Notes: generated from the letters alone by a model not told the origin. 64,000 bases of DNA from an uncultured Candidatus Saccharibacteria bacterium (GCA_937974295.1 CALBWN010000013.1:1-64000), one strand, 5' to 3'. Numbered from the stretch's first letter, positions 33,994 through 43,101 are shown. A program made the numbers and translations.

Positions 33994-35151
33994 TTATGCC
34001 GCAAGATCGAAGCCAAAGTGCTCGGCGATAGATTGCTGCTGCTTGGTGTTTTGCGTGTTCTCAGGAGATGGCGCTGCAGCGAGCTTTTGCTCTTGCATCT
34101 GCTGCATGAGCTGCATAGCAGGCTCCGATTGCTCAAGACGGCGACCCAGCTCGGCGAGGTTCTTATTCGTCTCACTCTCAATATTGCGGTCAGAGAAAAA
34201 GTTCCCATAGCCACTAACAAAACGTGCGAGTGATGGGTCAGCTGCTGCAAGCGCATCATATGCTATATCACCATTTTTGATGCACAGCAAAAACTCCTCT
34301 GCTGCAACAGCTCGCACTGCTTCACGTGCTTTGTCGGTATTGAGAATATCGCCATGTGTCTCAGTATTCACCTGGTCTTTGCCCATCACATACTCACCAG
34401 TGTCACCCACGCCAGCCTCCAGCACTTCTGTAGTAACGCGGGTTTTTATGCGCTGTTTGACACCACCATCATGCGTATCAAGATGCTCGTCAATACCAAG
34501 CTTTTCAAACTGCTGTTGCACCTTGGTCTCGGTCTTGTGCGTTTGCTTGTCGAATTTCCCTTTCTGGTTGACATGGATCGAGTCGCCAAAGCCATCAATC
34601 ACATCAAGCGCCGCAAGCCGCGAGTCACCCTCCCCAGCCAAACGATCGGCTGTTGATGCATCAAGCTGATTATACACTTTGCGTGCACTCGTCCGGCGGC
34701 CATTTAGCAAGTGATCGCCCTCGTCCTTAGGAGTAAGTGGCTCATACTGCCCATCCGGCAAAACACTATACTTCTCTGCCTCGTCAGGTTCGCCAGTCTT
34801 GCTCACGTCCCAGTAGAAGCGATTTGTCACCATCTCATCAGGATTAGGATTCTCTCGCTTATGGGCTTGGGGAGTGCCATACAGTGCATTCACCTGCGCG
34901 GCAAGGACATCCATCCGCGGGTCACTACTCTCTGGCGTGGTGGCGTTATCTGTTTTGTCGAAGGTAGTGCCGCTGGGCGCGCTGTTGCCACCAAGGCCAG
35001 CGTAGAGGCTCTCTGCCGCGGCTTTATTCTTCTTAAGCTGCGCAGAATCTGCCACTTGAGTGACACCCAACCGCTCACAAATCTCCCTTTGTGTGATTGG
35101 GTCAAGCTCGTAATAATTATCAGGTAATTTGTTTGTTGTCTGGGGGTACAT
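33994..35151 (-). CDS. Hypothetical protein, 385 aa
   Basis: No family recognised. A soluble, acidic protein. After a PDNYYELDPITQREICERLGVTQVADS segment that looks helix-turn-helix-like but unproven, there is a long low-complexity middle part, then DTHDGGVKQRIKTRVTTEVLEAGVGD and a helical C terminus ending in Gln/Met-rich LEQSEPAMQLMQQMQEQKLAA. There is no signal or membrane helix. GGAG lies 9 bases before the ATG. The AT-leaning codons match the neighbouring hypothetical gene at 35334. Confidence 0.6.
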   Translation of the reverse strand: MYPQTTNKLPDNYYELDPITQREICERLGVTQVADSAQLKKNKAAAESLYAGLGGNSAPSGTTFDKTDNATTPESSDPRMDVLAAQVNALYGTPQAHKRENPNPDEMVTNRFYWDVSKTGEPDEAEKYSVLPDGQYEPLTPKDEGDHLLNGRRTSARKVYNQLDASTADRLAGEGDSRLAALDVIDGFGDSIHVNQKGKFDKQTHKTETKVQQQFEKLGIDEHLDTHDGGVKQRIKTRVTTEVLEAGVGDTGEYVMGKDQVNTETHGDILNTDKAREAVRAVAAEEFLLCIKNGDIAYDALAAADPSLARFVSGYGNFFSDRNIESETNKNLAELGRRLEQSEPAMQLMQQMQEQKLAAAPSPENTQNTKQQQSIAEHFGFDLAA

Positions 35152-35333
35152 CTGGTTTTCTCCGCTTGTAGGGCTGTTGTTATTCGTTTGTTACACAATA
35201 GAACCTCCAGCAAGAAAAGTCAAGCTAGCTGCCTGTGTATAGATATGTGTTTTCTCCTCTTTATATTTTATACAGTCGATGAAAAAGAAGTGTATGGGTG
35301 TAGAAGATTAGTGACTTTGCTCGCGTGCCGCAT

Positions 35334-36131
35334 CTACGCTGCGCGAACAAGCGTATTATCACCTTGTGGCAGGTCGCTACTACCCACGCCTGCTCCGTCT
35401 GGTGCAGCACTAATCTGGTTCCAGTCTTCTAAATATGGTGCCACCGTGCGGTCACCACCCTCAATCGGTGTTTCAACCGCCACAACCAAAGGCGGCCTCC
35501 CTTCATAACAGTCAATAACGTATTGCGTTGTTCCCTGCTCACTCGTTGTTGTCACAACCATCCGAGCTGTTGCATCATCTGGCACAAGACCAGTTGTGCC
35601 AAATGTATCACGAGTAAATTGGCATGCATCGGTCACTCGCGCCTCATACGGTTCTCCACCCACATCACAGCAGACCACTCGCCAATCGGCCAGATCCATC
35701 GAGCCAAATTCATAATGCTTTAGAGTGCCCATATTACCTGCCGGATCATACAAAAAGCCATACGTTGGCCCCTTCTTTTCTATCGCGCGCAACTTGTCGA
35801 GCCGAGCGTCAAGCTTCTCTCGCTCTTTTTTATCCAGGGATTGATCTGCCAATCGACCCTCAATTTCTCTCTCTTCTCTCTGCACCTCTGCTTCAAATAG
35901 CTGACGCGCCACTCCTTCGTTCGCTGCCCGCCGCTCCATCTCCGCCTCAGTCAGGGGCTGCAGCTCACCACTCGCCTGGGCTGCTTCGACGATGGCATCG
36001 TGCGTCGCCTGGTAGGTAGAGCGATCGAGGCTATCGGCAGACGCCTCTGGATCATACGGACTGGGCAGGCCAGCGCCAGCCCGCTCTTCACCATTAGAAA
36101 ATGATGGATATACTGCTTTGCCCTGTGCCAT
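35334..36131 (-). CDS. Hypothetical protein, 265 aa
   Basis: No family recognised. The first 60 residues are low-complexity. Residues about 60-125 form a strongly charged helix or coiled coil (RQLFEAEVQREEREIEGRLADQSLDKKEREKLDARLDKLR). The C-terminal half is beta-rich with a DWRVVCCDVGGEPYEARVTDACQF segment. There is no signal or membrane segment. The start ATG at 36131 has AGAGGT six bases upstream. A copy of ACCTCTGTT at 36205-36213 lies upstream of its presumed promoter. Confidence 0.6.
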   Translation of the reverse strand: MAQGKAVYPSFSNGEERAGAGLPSPYDPEASADSLDRSTYQATHDAIVEAAQASGELQPLTEAEMERRAANEGVARQLFEAEVQREEREIEGRLADQSLDKKEREKLDARLDKLRAIEKKGPTYGFLYDPAGNMGTLKHYEFGSMDLADWRVVCCDVGGEPYEARVTDACQFTRDTFGTTGLVPDDATARMVVTTTSEQGTTQYVIDCYEGRPPLVVAVETPIEGGDRTVAPYLEDWNQISAAPDGAGVGSSDLPQGDNTLVRAA

Positions 36132-36225
36132 GCCCAACCTCTATTCTGTTTTGCTTGTGATGGCCCAGATTATACACCACTCTCGATACTTTGTCTATAG
36201 TCTGACCTCTGTTCGGTCGGTGTTC

Positions 36226-38787
36226 TTAGACTTGTCCCCAATTCTCACCAATCGAAACGTCGACCTTGAGCTTGACGCCAAGCTGAGGGTAGATATTTTC
36301 CATCGTCTCGCGTAGGATGTGGCTCACCTGCTCGGCATGGGCACGCGGGCATTCTACCATAATGCTATCGTGAATCTGCACCACCTGCCAACCGAGTGGC
36401 TGGCCATCGCCCTGCTGCTCTCCAGCCTGAGCCAGCTTATCTTCCACCGCCAGCATGGCAAGCTTCATCAGGTCAGCCTCGGTACCTTGGATCGGCATAT
36501 TAGCGGCCGCTCGCTCGGCAGCGCTGCGCACCGCAAAGTTGCGCGATGCAACATCCGGCGTCCAGCGGCGGCGGCCAAACAGCGTCTGGACGAAGCCCGC
36601 ATCGTGCGCCTGCTGGATGGTCTGCGCCATATAGGCCTTGAGCTTAGGCCGGAGGCGGTAGTATTCATCGATGAAGTGCTGCGCCTCGGCATAGCTCATA
36701 TGGGCCGCAGCGGCTAGGCCATGCTGGCTCATCCCATAGAGCACCCCAAAGTTCACCACCTTGGCCCGGCGGCGCTGCTCCTTTGTGACGACGTCGAGCG
36801 GTACCCCATAGACCTGCGCGGCGGTGTTGGCATGGATGTCGATATCGGTATTAAAATCACGAATCATCGCCTCTTCCCCCGACAGCACGGCCGCTAGGCG
36901 CAGCTCAAACTGCGAATAGTCGGCATTGACAAACACATTGCCCGGTGCCGGCACAAAGGCATCGCGAATGTGCCGGCCCAGCTCACTGCGGATGGGGATG
37001 TTTTGCAAATTTGGGTCGGTACTGCTAAGGCGGCCCGTCGCTACCACATCTTGATTAAAGGTGGTGTGGATATAGCCTGCGTCGTCGGTCAGCTGCGGCA
37101 AGGCCTGGACATACGTGTTTTGCAGCTTGGTCAGCTCGCGGTAGCGCTCCACCAGCCCAATGATCGGGTGATGCGGCCGAAGCTTGTCTAGCTCCTTCTG
37201 GCTCGTCGAGTAACCCGTCTTGCCCTTCTTAATGCCCGCTGTTGGCAGCTGAAGCTTGACAAAGAGTGCCTCAGCTAGTTGAGCCGGGCTGCCAATATTA
37301 AGCTCATACCCCACCATGCCATAGATCTGCTGCTGCAACTCGGCGATCTCACTACTCAAGGTGCGCTGCATCGCTGCAAGCGTGCGGCTATCAAGCCGGA
37401 TACCGCGCCACTCCATCCGCGCTAGCACAGGAATAAGCGGAAAGTCCATTGTCCGTGCCACCCGGGCAAGCTCGGGCAGCGCATCAAGTGCCTGAGCTTG
37501 CTCGTCATACACTGCCCACAGCGCACTAATAGCAAGGCGTGGGTCATCAAGCGACTCCAGCCCCGCAAGATGAGCCAGCGCCCGCGACGTGCGCAGGGGA
37601 TTAAGCAAAAACGACCCTTGGGCAGTATCGTGCTTCACGACTGGCAGCTGCCGCACGCCACGGGTGAGCAAGTGGCGTAATAATTCCTTGGTGCGGTGCC
37701 CGACAATCGGCACATGCGGGATAACATCAATCGCATCACGCCAGCTTAGGCGAGCTGCCTTACCTCGCTCGTGGCTCACCCACACGCCGCCCTCGACCGG
37801 CCAGACCAGCAGCTCTTTAGCCATCAGGAAGAGCGCCTTAGCCTGGTGAGCAGGCAGCTCAGTCGCATGCTGCACCACTGGTACATCGGGCGGCTGGGTA
37901 CTCTCTGCCGCCTGCATCTGCGGTGGTAATTGGCGCAGCAAACTACGAAACTCCAGCCGCTGCAACATCGCCCGCACTGCCGCTGGGTCACAGTTATCCA
38001 TTGCCATCGCTGCTCGGTCGAGCGTCACTGGTGCATCGGTATACAGCCGGGCTAGCTCGCGGCTCATATAGGCCGAATCTTTACCCTGCTCCAGCTTGCG
38101 CCGCAAGGTATCCTTGACCTGCCAGAGATTGTCGTAGAGGTTGTCAAGCGTGTCGAATTGCTGCAGCAGCTTGACCGCTGTCTTCTCCCCCACCCCCGGT
38201 ACGCCCGGGATATTATCCGACGCATCACCCTTGAGGCTCTTGAAGTCGAGGAACTGGCCAATCCGAATACCATAGCGCTGCTCAAAGGCGGGAATGTCGA
38301 ATTTGTCGATATTGGTCAAGCCTTTCTTGAGGGCATAGAGGTAGGTATTTTGGTCGAGTATTTGCAAGGCGTCAAGATCGCTCGTAATAAGATACGTCTC
38401 AATATCCCCCTCCTGCTCAGCCTGAGCATCGAGCGTCGCCATAATATCGTCTGCCTCATAGTCATCAAACTCATACAGCGGCCAGCCAAAGGCCTGCAAA
38501 AGCTCGTGGAGCAGTGGTATCTGGGCATAAAAATCTGGTGGAGCCGGCTTGCGACCAGCCTTGTATTGGTCGTAAATGGCGAGGCGCCGACGGATGTTCG
38601 TCTTGGGTTTGTCCCACGCCACGCATACGTAGTCTGGCTGGAGGCGCTTGATCAGCTCCAAGCTCAGCGCCGCAAAGCCATACACCCCACCAGTTGGCGT
38701 GCCATCAGCCGTCGAGAGATTGGGCATGGCATAATACCCACGGTAGAACACACTTTTGCCATCGATAATCACTAGGCGCTTCATCAT
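36226..38787 (-). CDS. polA: DNA polymerase I (proofreading domain inactive)
   Basis: An 853-aa polymerase for Okazaki fragment processing and repair. The N-terminal 5' nuclease is intact (VIIDGKSVFYRGYYAMPNL, VCVAWDK, YEADD, SDLDALQ, GDASDNIPGVPGVGEKTA). The central 3'-5' exonuclease-like domain lacks the DxE and later Asp motifs (KHDTAQGSFLLNP survives as a relic), as in Taq polymerase. The polymerase has motif A DYSQFELRLAA and motif B RRRAKVVNFGVLYGMS. Motif C is IHDSIMVE, where the usual HDE is HDS (Asp807, Ser808). Start at 38787: TATACT lies 6 bases upstream, excluding an extension to 38919. Confidence 0.96.
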   Translation of the reverse strand: MMKRLVIIDGKSVFYRGYYAMPNLSTADGTPTGGVYGFAALSLELIKRLQPDYVCVAWDKPKTNIRRRLAIYDQYKAGRKPAPPDFYAQIPLLHELLQAFGWPLYEFDDYEADDIMATLDAQAEQEGDIETYLITSDLDALQILDQNTYLYALKKGLTNIDKFDIPAFEQRYGIRIGQFLDFKSLKGDASDNIPGVPGVGEKTAVKLLQQFDTLDNLYDNLWQVKDTLRRKLEQGKDSAYMSRELARLYTDAPVTLDRAAMAMDNCDPAAVRAMLQRLEFRSLLRQLPPQMQAAESTQPPDVPVVQHATELPAHQAKALFLMAKELLVWPVEGGVWVSHERGKAARLSWRDAIDVIPHVPIVGHRTKELLRHLLTRGVRQLPVVKHDTAQGSFLLNPLRTSRALAHLAGLESLDDPRLAISALWAVYDEQAQALDALPELARVARTMDFPLIPVLARMEWRGIRLDSRTLAAMQRTLSSEIAELQQQIYGMVGYELNIGSPAQLAEALFVKLQLPTAGIKKGKTGYSTSQKELDKLRPHHPIIGLVERYRELTKLQNTYVQALPQLTDDAGYIHTTFNQDVVATGRLSSTDPNLQNIPIRSELGRHIRDAFVPAPGNVFVNADYSQFELRLAAVLSGEEAMIRDFNTDIDIHANTAAQVYGVPLDVVTKEQRRRAKVVNFGVLYGMSQHGLAAAAHMSYAEAQHFIDEYYRLRPKLKAYMAQTIQQAHDAGFVQTLFGRRRWTPDVASRNFAVRSAAERAAANMPIQGTEADLMKLAMLAVEDKLAQAGEQQGDGQPLGWQVVQIHDSIMVECPRAHAEQVSHILRETMENIYPQLGVKLKVDVSIGENWGQV

Positions 38788-38793
38788 AGTTCT

Positions 38794-38799
38794 AGTATA
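38794..38799 (-). promoter_or_regulatory. -10 element, leaderless polA
   Basis: TATACT on the minus strand, 6 bases before the ATG at 38787. Confidence 0.6.
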
Positions 38800-38860
38800 G
38801 CATTGGTGCCGTGCGGAAACATCCTCGCGCGGCACCTCTACCCTGCTCCCTGCCCTCCAG

Positions 38861-40093
38861 TTATAGCGTAGGTTGAGTGCGCTGGCGCCGGCGACGCCAC
38901 CACCACACCAGCCAACCAACCAGTGCGATGAGCAGCAAGCACAGGCTTATCAGCAATGCCGGCACAAAGTTGCTCATCAGCTCAGCCAGCGGACCCTGCA
39001 CAGTAAACGCATCCTTTTTCTTCTTCACCGTCATCCGTTTAGTACCCGGCTTTTTATCTTTCTTGTCGTCCTTTTTCTCTGGTGCGGTAGCTGATGGTTT
39101 TTCGCCAGTAGTCGGAGCACCGCTTTGGTATATTTTGACGTAGTCGATGAGGAAGGTCTGGTTGGCAAACTTCTTCGATGAGTCGGGCGGGTGTTCCTCA
39201 CTCTTCCACTCCACATAATCGTTGAGAATGACATACCACGTATCGTCAAAGACCTGCTTGAATTGATTCGCATCCATGCCCATTTTTGCTGGTTTTTCTG
39301 CCGGAACTCGAGTGGTTGGATGACTTTTCTCATCGCCCGCTCGATAGTTATACACCAGCACCGGCTGGTTATCCACGAAGAATCTGACCGTCTCACCATC
39401 GTATTCCGTCGCCCAGACATGCCAGTTGTTCGCCAATGTCACTGGGGATGGTATGAGGTTCTCTCGGCTATGCCCTAACCCCTTCGTCTTCCATATCTGC
39501 GATGATGGGCTGTGGTAGCAGCGAATATGCGTCGTCGACCATGTGTAGGTCGGTGTCCATGAATACCACTCCAGCATGTCGAGCTCACCATAGGGGTCAT
39601 TCGCTTGCTTGTTGTTACTGCAGTTGGCAAGCGTCACACTATTGCGCAGCCAAATAGCTGGGCGCGTCCCATTCTCACCATTCCAATTAATCTTCGCTCG
39701 TACCTCCACGCGGAATGGTTTATGCCCATCGAGCACCCGACCCGACTCCACTCGCCCACTCTGGTAGCGTGTCATCTTGCCAGACGGGCACGGCTCTTGG
39801 CTCGCATTACTATCGCCCAGTGGCTCAGCCACACTCGACACACAGTGACGCCGGGTGGTAATCTGCAAAGCGCCGTTCGTCACCGCAACATTGTTGGCGC
39901 TATATGCCAAATGCTCCTTGCCATAATTATCCTTATTTTGCTGAAGAACCTTCCAGTTCGATAGCGAGGTATTAAACTCCTCGTTATACACCATCTGCCA
40001 TTGCTGCGCCTGGGCAGCCCCGCTAAAGATCACCGACACAGCACCCGCAATAAGGACACTCACTACTCCATACACCAGCCCACCTCGTCGCAC
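38861..40093 (-). CDS. Secreted, membrane-anchored GH16 family glycoside hydrolase
   Basis: A 410-aa protein. Signal peptide (residues 1-30, VYGVVSVLIAGAVSVIFSGAAQAQ), then a GH16 jelly-roll domain with the catalytic motif ELDMLE (Glu170 nucleophile, Asp172, Glu175 acid/base). It also has RPAIWLRNS, HVWATEYDGETVRFFVDNQPV and a C-terminal LIDYVKIYQ strand. GH16 enzymes cut beta-1,3/1,4-glucans, galactans and related polymers. A Lys/Asp-rich linker leads to a membrane helix (PALLISLCLLLIALVGWLVWWW) and an Arg-rich end, matching the spherulin-like protein at 21704. The GTG start at 40093 follows AGGAG by six bases; it excludes a longer frame to 40264. Confidence 0.9.
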   Translation of the reverse strand: MRRGGLVYGVVSVLIAGAVSVIFSGAAQAQQWQMVYNEEFNTSLSNWKVLQQNKDNYGKEHLAYSANNVAVTNGALQITTRRHCVSSVAEPLGDSNASQEPCPSGKMTRYQSGRVESGRVLDGHKPFRVEVRAKINWNGENGTRPAIWLRNSVTLANCSNNKQANDPYGELDMLEWYSWTPTYTWSTTHIRCYHSPSSQIWKTKGLGHSRENLIPSPVTLANNWHVWATEYDGETVRFFVDNQPVLVYNYRAGDEKSHPTTRVPAEKPAKMGMDANQFKQVFDDTWYVILNDYVEWKSEEHPPDSSKKFANQTFLIDYVKIYQSGAPTTGEKPSATAPEKKDDKKDKKPGTKRMTVKKKKDAFTVQGPLAELMSNFVPALLISLCLLLIALVGWLVWWWRRRRQRTQPTL

Positions 40094-40266
40094 TATTATC
40101 TCCTCAGTCTGCACACATGTGTGCTTATATGCCCATACGTTATGTATAAGTGTACACGTTTTGTCGGATTTTTCAATTGCTATAGCATGAGCGGTATCTT
40201 GCAGAACAAAACATGGCGTTGCATCGCAAGACAAACCACACCCACATCGCCACACCTCTACCACTC

Positions 40267-40306
40267 AATAGCACCCCTTGCTACGTGCTAAGAGGGGTGC
40301 TATTTT
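40267..40306. terminator. Hairpin between GH16 and whiB-like genes
   Basis: ATAGCACCCCTT pairs with GGGGTGCTAT around a 14-base loop. It follows the whiB-like stop at 40353 on the minus strand; U-tracts are short on both sides. Confidence 0.5.
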
Positions 40307-40352
40307 GCTATAAAACGTATTGTTTGTGCGAGTATGGAGGTTGGTGTTTTTG

Positions 40353-40799
40353 TTACAGATTGTCTGAGATTTGGGCTTTTTTGACTTGCCCCGCCCACCG
40401 ACGCGCTGCTTCGCGCTGTCTCTTCGTTGTGCCACCAACAATCAAACTATCATCATCCTGCTCACCCCTCATCGTGCGACCTAACTGACTTGCTAGACAC
40501 TCATACTGCGCCGAGCACATACTACACACCTGCTTTGCAAACTGTGCTCGCCGAGCGATATCGGCCTTCCGAGAATACTCTGGTTTGTCTGCATCAGGGC
40601 TAGGGATATCGAGGTCAAAATTGAACGCACCTTGTGAGCCACACGCCGCTAAGGCAATCCACTCCGACATATCTGGTACTTTCTTTCCCCGGAGCAGCTG
40701 CTCTGCAACATATCGCGCAGGACTTACACCATCGCTCTTCATTCGTTCTCGCATTGCCTGTGTGGCAGGTGTTGGCTTTCTTGGTTGTTCGCGTTTCAT
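40353..40799 (-). CDS. WhiB-like protein, single domain
   Basis: A 148-aa protein with a WhiB-type Cys4 set: Cys53, then Cys92, Cys95 and Cys101 (VCSMCSAQYEC), followed by the turn motif VGGTTKRQRE in place of GVWGGxxxxER. In Actinobacteria such proteins hold a [4Fe-4S] cluster and act on transcription by binding region 4 of the primary sigma factor. The gap between the first and second Cys (38 residues) is longer than usual. The C-terminal tail is basic (REAARRWAGQVKKAQ) and may touch DNA. It lies 115 bases downstream of a second WhiB-type gene on the same strand. Confidence 0.7.
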   Translation of the reverse strand: MKREQPRKPTPATQAMRERMKSDGVSPARYVAEQLLRGKKVPDMSEWIALAACGSQGAFNFDLDIPSPDADKPEYSRKADIARRAQFAKQVCSMCSAQYECLASQLGRTMRGEQDDDSLIVGGTTKRQREAARRWAGQVKKAQISDNL

Positions 40800-40914
40800 A
40801 GATGTTTACTCTTTTGCTATAAAAATAACGTTAGCTTCTGCATTATTCCACACGCCTGTTATTTTGCCAAGCATAAGCAGAGTAGTGCGCTGCTTATCGC
40901 CCTACCCCCATTGC

Positions 40915-41628
40915 TCAGCGCCGCCGGACGTGCCGCCGCTTGGGTTTGGGTGCGCCCCACTGTTGACGATCAGCTTGGGTCGTGCCACCACGGACATCAC
41001 CAGCAGCGATAATGCGCTGATAGCCCCGCAGCGCAAAGAGCAAACACTCGGCTGCTACTGGGCACTCAGCACAGTCTTCGCGCCGCTCGGGTTCTAGCCG
41101 TTGCCCTGTCTCGGCATCGATACACAGTGCCAAGCGAGCAAAAGCCTGCGGCGTGGGAATGTGCCCAATATGCCGCCGCTCGGCCATGCACTGCTCTGCC
41201 CAGGCAATCCGCGCCCGAGGCGTGTCATTAGCATGAACAGCGTGGTGCATAGCACCCGTGAGCATCGTGGACTGGCTAGGGAGATCGGCTGGCATAGGAC
41301 CATCCGTCAGTTGTCTGCGCTGCTGTGCCGTTAAACCAGCACAGATCCCCGACACTCCTTCTCTCACCGCATATGCCGCACACACATCAATCACCGCACA
41401 ACCAATGCAGCGCCGCAGCGCCAGTGCCGTGTCTTCTGGCTTGCCACTAAAATATTCTTCACTTGTGGCCGGGCTGCAGGCAGCATCGCGCATCCATTGT
41501 GACGGAAGTGTCTCTCCCTTTTGCTGTCGCACTCGTATGCGCAAGTAGAAGATGCGCGACGCAAGGTCGATTGGTGCATAGCGTCGTGGTTGCTCTGGTG
41601 GTGGCGATGCCACTGGCTGCTCTTTCAT
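40915..41628 (-). CDS. Tandem WhiB-domain protein
   Basis: A 237-aa protein with two WhiB-type units. Unit 1: WMRDAAC (Cys51), RCIGCAVIDVC (Cys74, 77, 83) and GICAGLTAQQRR, close to the classic GVWGGLTxxER. Unit 2: Cys169, DCAECPVAAECLLFAL (Cys186, 189, 195) and DVRGGTTQADR. Each has the C-x2-C-x5-C spacing that binds a [4Fe-4S] cluster. The C terminus is very basic (APKPKRRHVRRR), fit for DNA contact. Two WhiB domains in one chain is rare as far as I know. A TACAAT lies nine bases before the ATG. It is divergent from the kinase gene at 41695. Confidence 0.75.
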   Translation of the reverse strand: MKEQPVASPPPEQPRRYAPIDLASRIFYLRIRVRQQKGETLPSQWMRDAACSPATSEEYFSGKPEDTALALRRCIGCAVIDVCAAYAVREGVSGICAGLTAQQRRQLTDGPMPADLPSQSTMLTGAMHHAVHANDTPRARIAWAEQCMAERRHIGHIPTPQAFARLALCIDAETGQRLEPERREDCAECPVAAECLLFALRGYQRIIAAGDVRGGTTQADRQQWGAPKPKRRHVRRR

Positions 41629-41682
41629 GATATTTTTATTGTATCATTCACTGCACCGCCAACCATAAGCGCTATTATCTGC

Positions 41683-41688
41683 TATACT
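41683..41688 (+). promoter_or_regulatory. -10 element, leaderless kinase gene
   Basis: TATACT ends 6 bases before the ATG at 41695, in the 66-base divergent promoter region shared with the tandem WhiB gene. Confidence 0.6.
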
Positions 41689-41694
41689 AGAGAC

Positions 41695-42270
41695 ATGAAT
41701 CATCCATCTCATCCGATAACAATCCTTGCCTTCGTTGGCCTCTCAGGCGCAGGCAAGAGCGAGGCAGTCAACCACGTCGCACGCCTTGGTATCCCCAAGG
41801 TCTACGCTGGTGGCATCCTCTACGACGAAATGCGCCGCCGCGGCATCGCCATCACCCCGCAGTCGCAAGCCGAATTTCGCAAAGCCTGGCGCGAAGAGGC
41901 TGGCAAAGACATCATCATCCGCACTGCTGCCAAGCAAATGCAGCGCCTCGCCGCCGCCGGGCAGCGCCACATCCTCTTTGACGGCCTTTACTCCTGGACG
42001 GAGTACAAATACCTCACCCACCACTTCCCGGGTGAGCTCGTTGTGGCGGCCATCGTGGCACCCAAGCAACTGCGCCACCGCCGCTTGGCCCAGCGGCCCG
42101 AACGGCCCTTTACTGCGCAGGAAGCAATCGCCCGCGACTGGTCGGAAATTGAGGATATTGAGAAGGGTGGCCCCATCGCCATTGCCGACCACTTCATCTC
42201 CAACAGCCACAATCTCACCGAGCTCCACCAGCAGGTCGACGCCCTCTGCCGCGAGATTGGTTGGATGTAA
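41695..42270 (+). CDS. P-loop nucleotide kinase, UPF0200/dephospho-CoA kinase-like
   Basis: A 191-aa P-loop protein: Walker A GLSGAGKS (about 15-22), then VYAGGILYDEMRRRGI, a lid-like ILFDGLYSWTEYKYL, the VAPKQLRHRRLAQRPERPF stretch and an ADHFISNSHNLTELHQQVD end. This order (G-K-S, GD/GG loop, DGIxSxxE-like box, R..RL..R, IxN) matches archaeal UPF0200 proteins and is related to dephospho-CoA kinase. The substrate is unknown; a nucleoside or nucleotide kinase is likely. The upstream frame to 41521 is excluded by the -10 element at 41683. Confidence 0.8.
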   Translation: MNHPSHPITILAFVGLSGAGKSEAVNHVARLGIPKVYAGGILYDEMRRRGIAITPQSQAEFRKAWREEAGKDIIIRTAAKQMQRLAAAGQRHILFDGLYSWTEYKYLTHHFPGELVVAAIVAPKQLRHRRLAQRPERPFTAQEAIARDWSEIEDIEKGGPIAIADHFISNSHNLTELHQQVDALCREIGWM

Positions 42271-42399
42271 AATACCCCAGTGGGGTATATAAATCATCAG
42301 ATAATTGACACAACACCCTTCCTCTGCTATAATTCCCCCACAGATTACGTGTGCATAAGGCAAATGCACACTACGGTAATAGCCTAATACGAGGAGTTT

Positions 42400-42852
42400 A
42401 TGAACAACCAGCCAACACCCCAGCAACCTGCTGCACCGCAGCCGCAGCCAGCACCGCAACCACAACCGGTGGCCCAGCCGCAGCCGCAGCCGCAACAGAC
42501 ATATCAATATCAACAACCCTACCAGCAGCCAGTTGCGCCAGTATTACAGCCAGCTGTTCAGCCACAGCCAACACCATATGCCTATCCCGTTCATTATGAC
42601 AACCCTGGTGAGACACTGGGTGTTATTGGATGCGTCTTGAGCTTCTTTGGTATCTCTATCGGTGGTATTCTCCTTGGCATTATTTCGCGCAATAAGTCTA
42701 AGGAAGCCGGTATGTCTACAACGTGGGGTAACGTTAGTCTGGGCTGGGGCATCTTTGGGTCAGTCTGCTGGTGTCTTATCTGGCTTTTCTGGATACTTGT
42801 GTTTGTTGGTGTATTGTCCAAGCCATCTTGGTGGTACTATTATTACTACTAA
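42400..42852 (+). CDS. Pro/Gln-rich small membrane protein (DUF4190-like)
   Basis: 150 aa. Residues 1-70 are almost only Pro, Gln, Ala and Tyr (PQPQP and QPYQQP repeats). Two hydrophobic helices follow (TLGVIGCVLSFFGISIGGILLGII and VSLGWGIFGSVCWCLIWLFWILVFVGVL) joined by a polar SRNKSKEAGMST loop, as in DUF4190-type proteins. The end is WWYYYYY. GAGGAG lies 4 bases before the ATG, and a terminator follows at 42869. The tail recalls those of 17664 and 46249; it may be a scaffold or envelope protein. Confidence 0.75.
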   Translation: MNNQPTPQQPAAPQPQPAPQPQPVAQPQPQPQQTYQYQQPYQQPVAPVLQPAVQPQPTPYAYPVHYDNPGETLGVIGCVLSFFGISIGGILLGIISRNKSKEAGMSTTWGNVSLGWGIFGSVCWCLIWLFWILVFVGVLSKPSWWYYYYY

Positions 42853-42868
42853 GCCACTTGCTTCGATA

Positions 42869-42901
42869 TAAAAATACCCAGCATACTACTGGGTATTTTT
42901 A
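42869..42901 (+). terminator. Terminator of the 150-aa gene
   Basis: AAAATACCCAG pairs with CTGGGTATTTT, with T-runs. Confidence 0.85.
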
Positions 42902-43101
42902 TGTAAAGTATTGTGGGAGTACCTTCTGCATTTTTAGGGCTTTCGTATTCACCCCTCTACAATCATGATCTCTATTTCTCGGTAGCGATAGTTAGGAGTG
43001 GGTATTCGAGAGGTTTGTGCCCTCACAGCAAAGTAAATAGCCATTATTATACAGAAGCTTCACTAAAAACCATACAGTAACGACTTTTCAAGCAATTTAT
43101 C

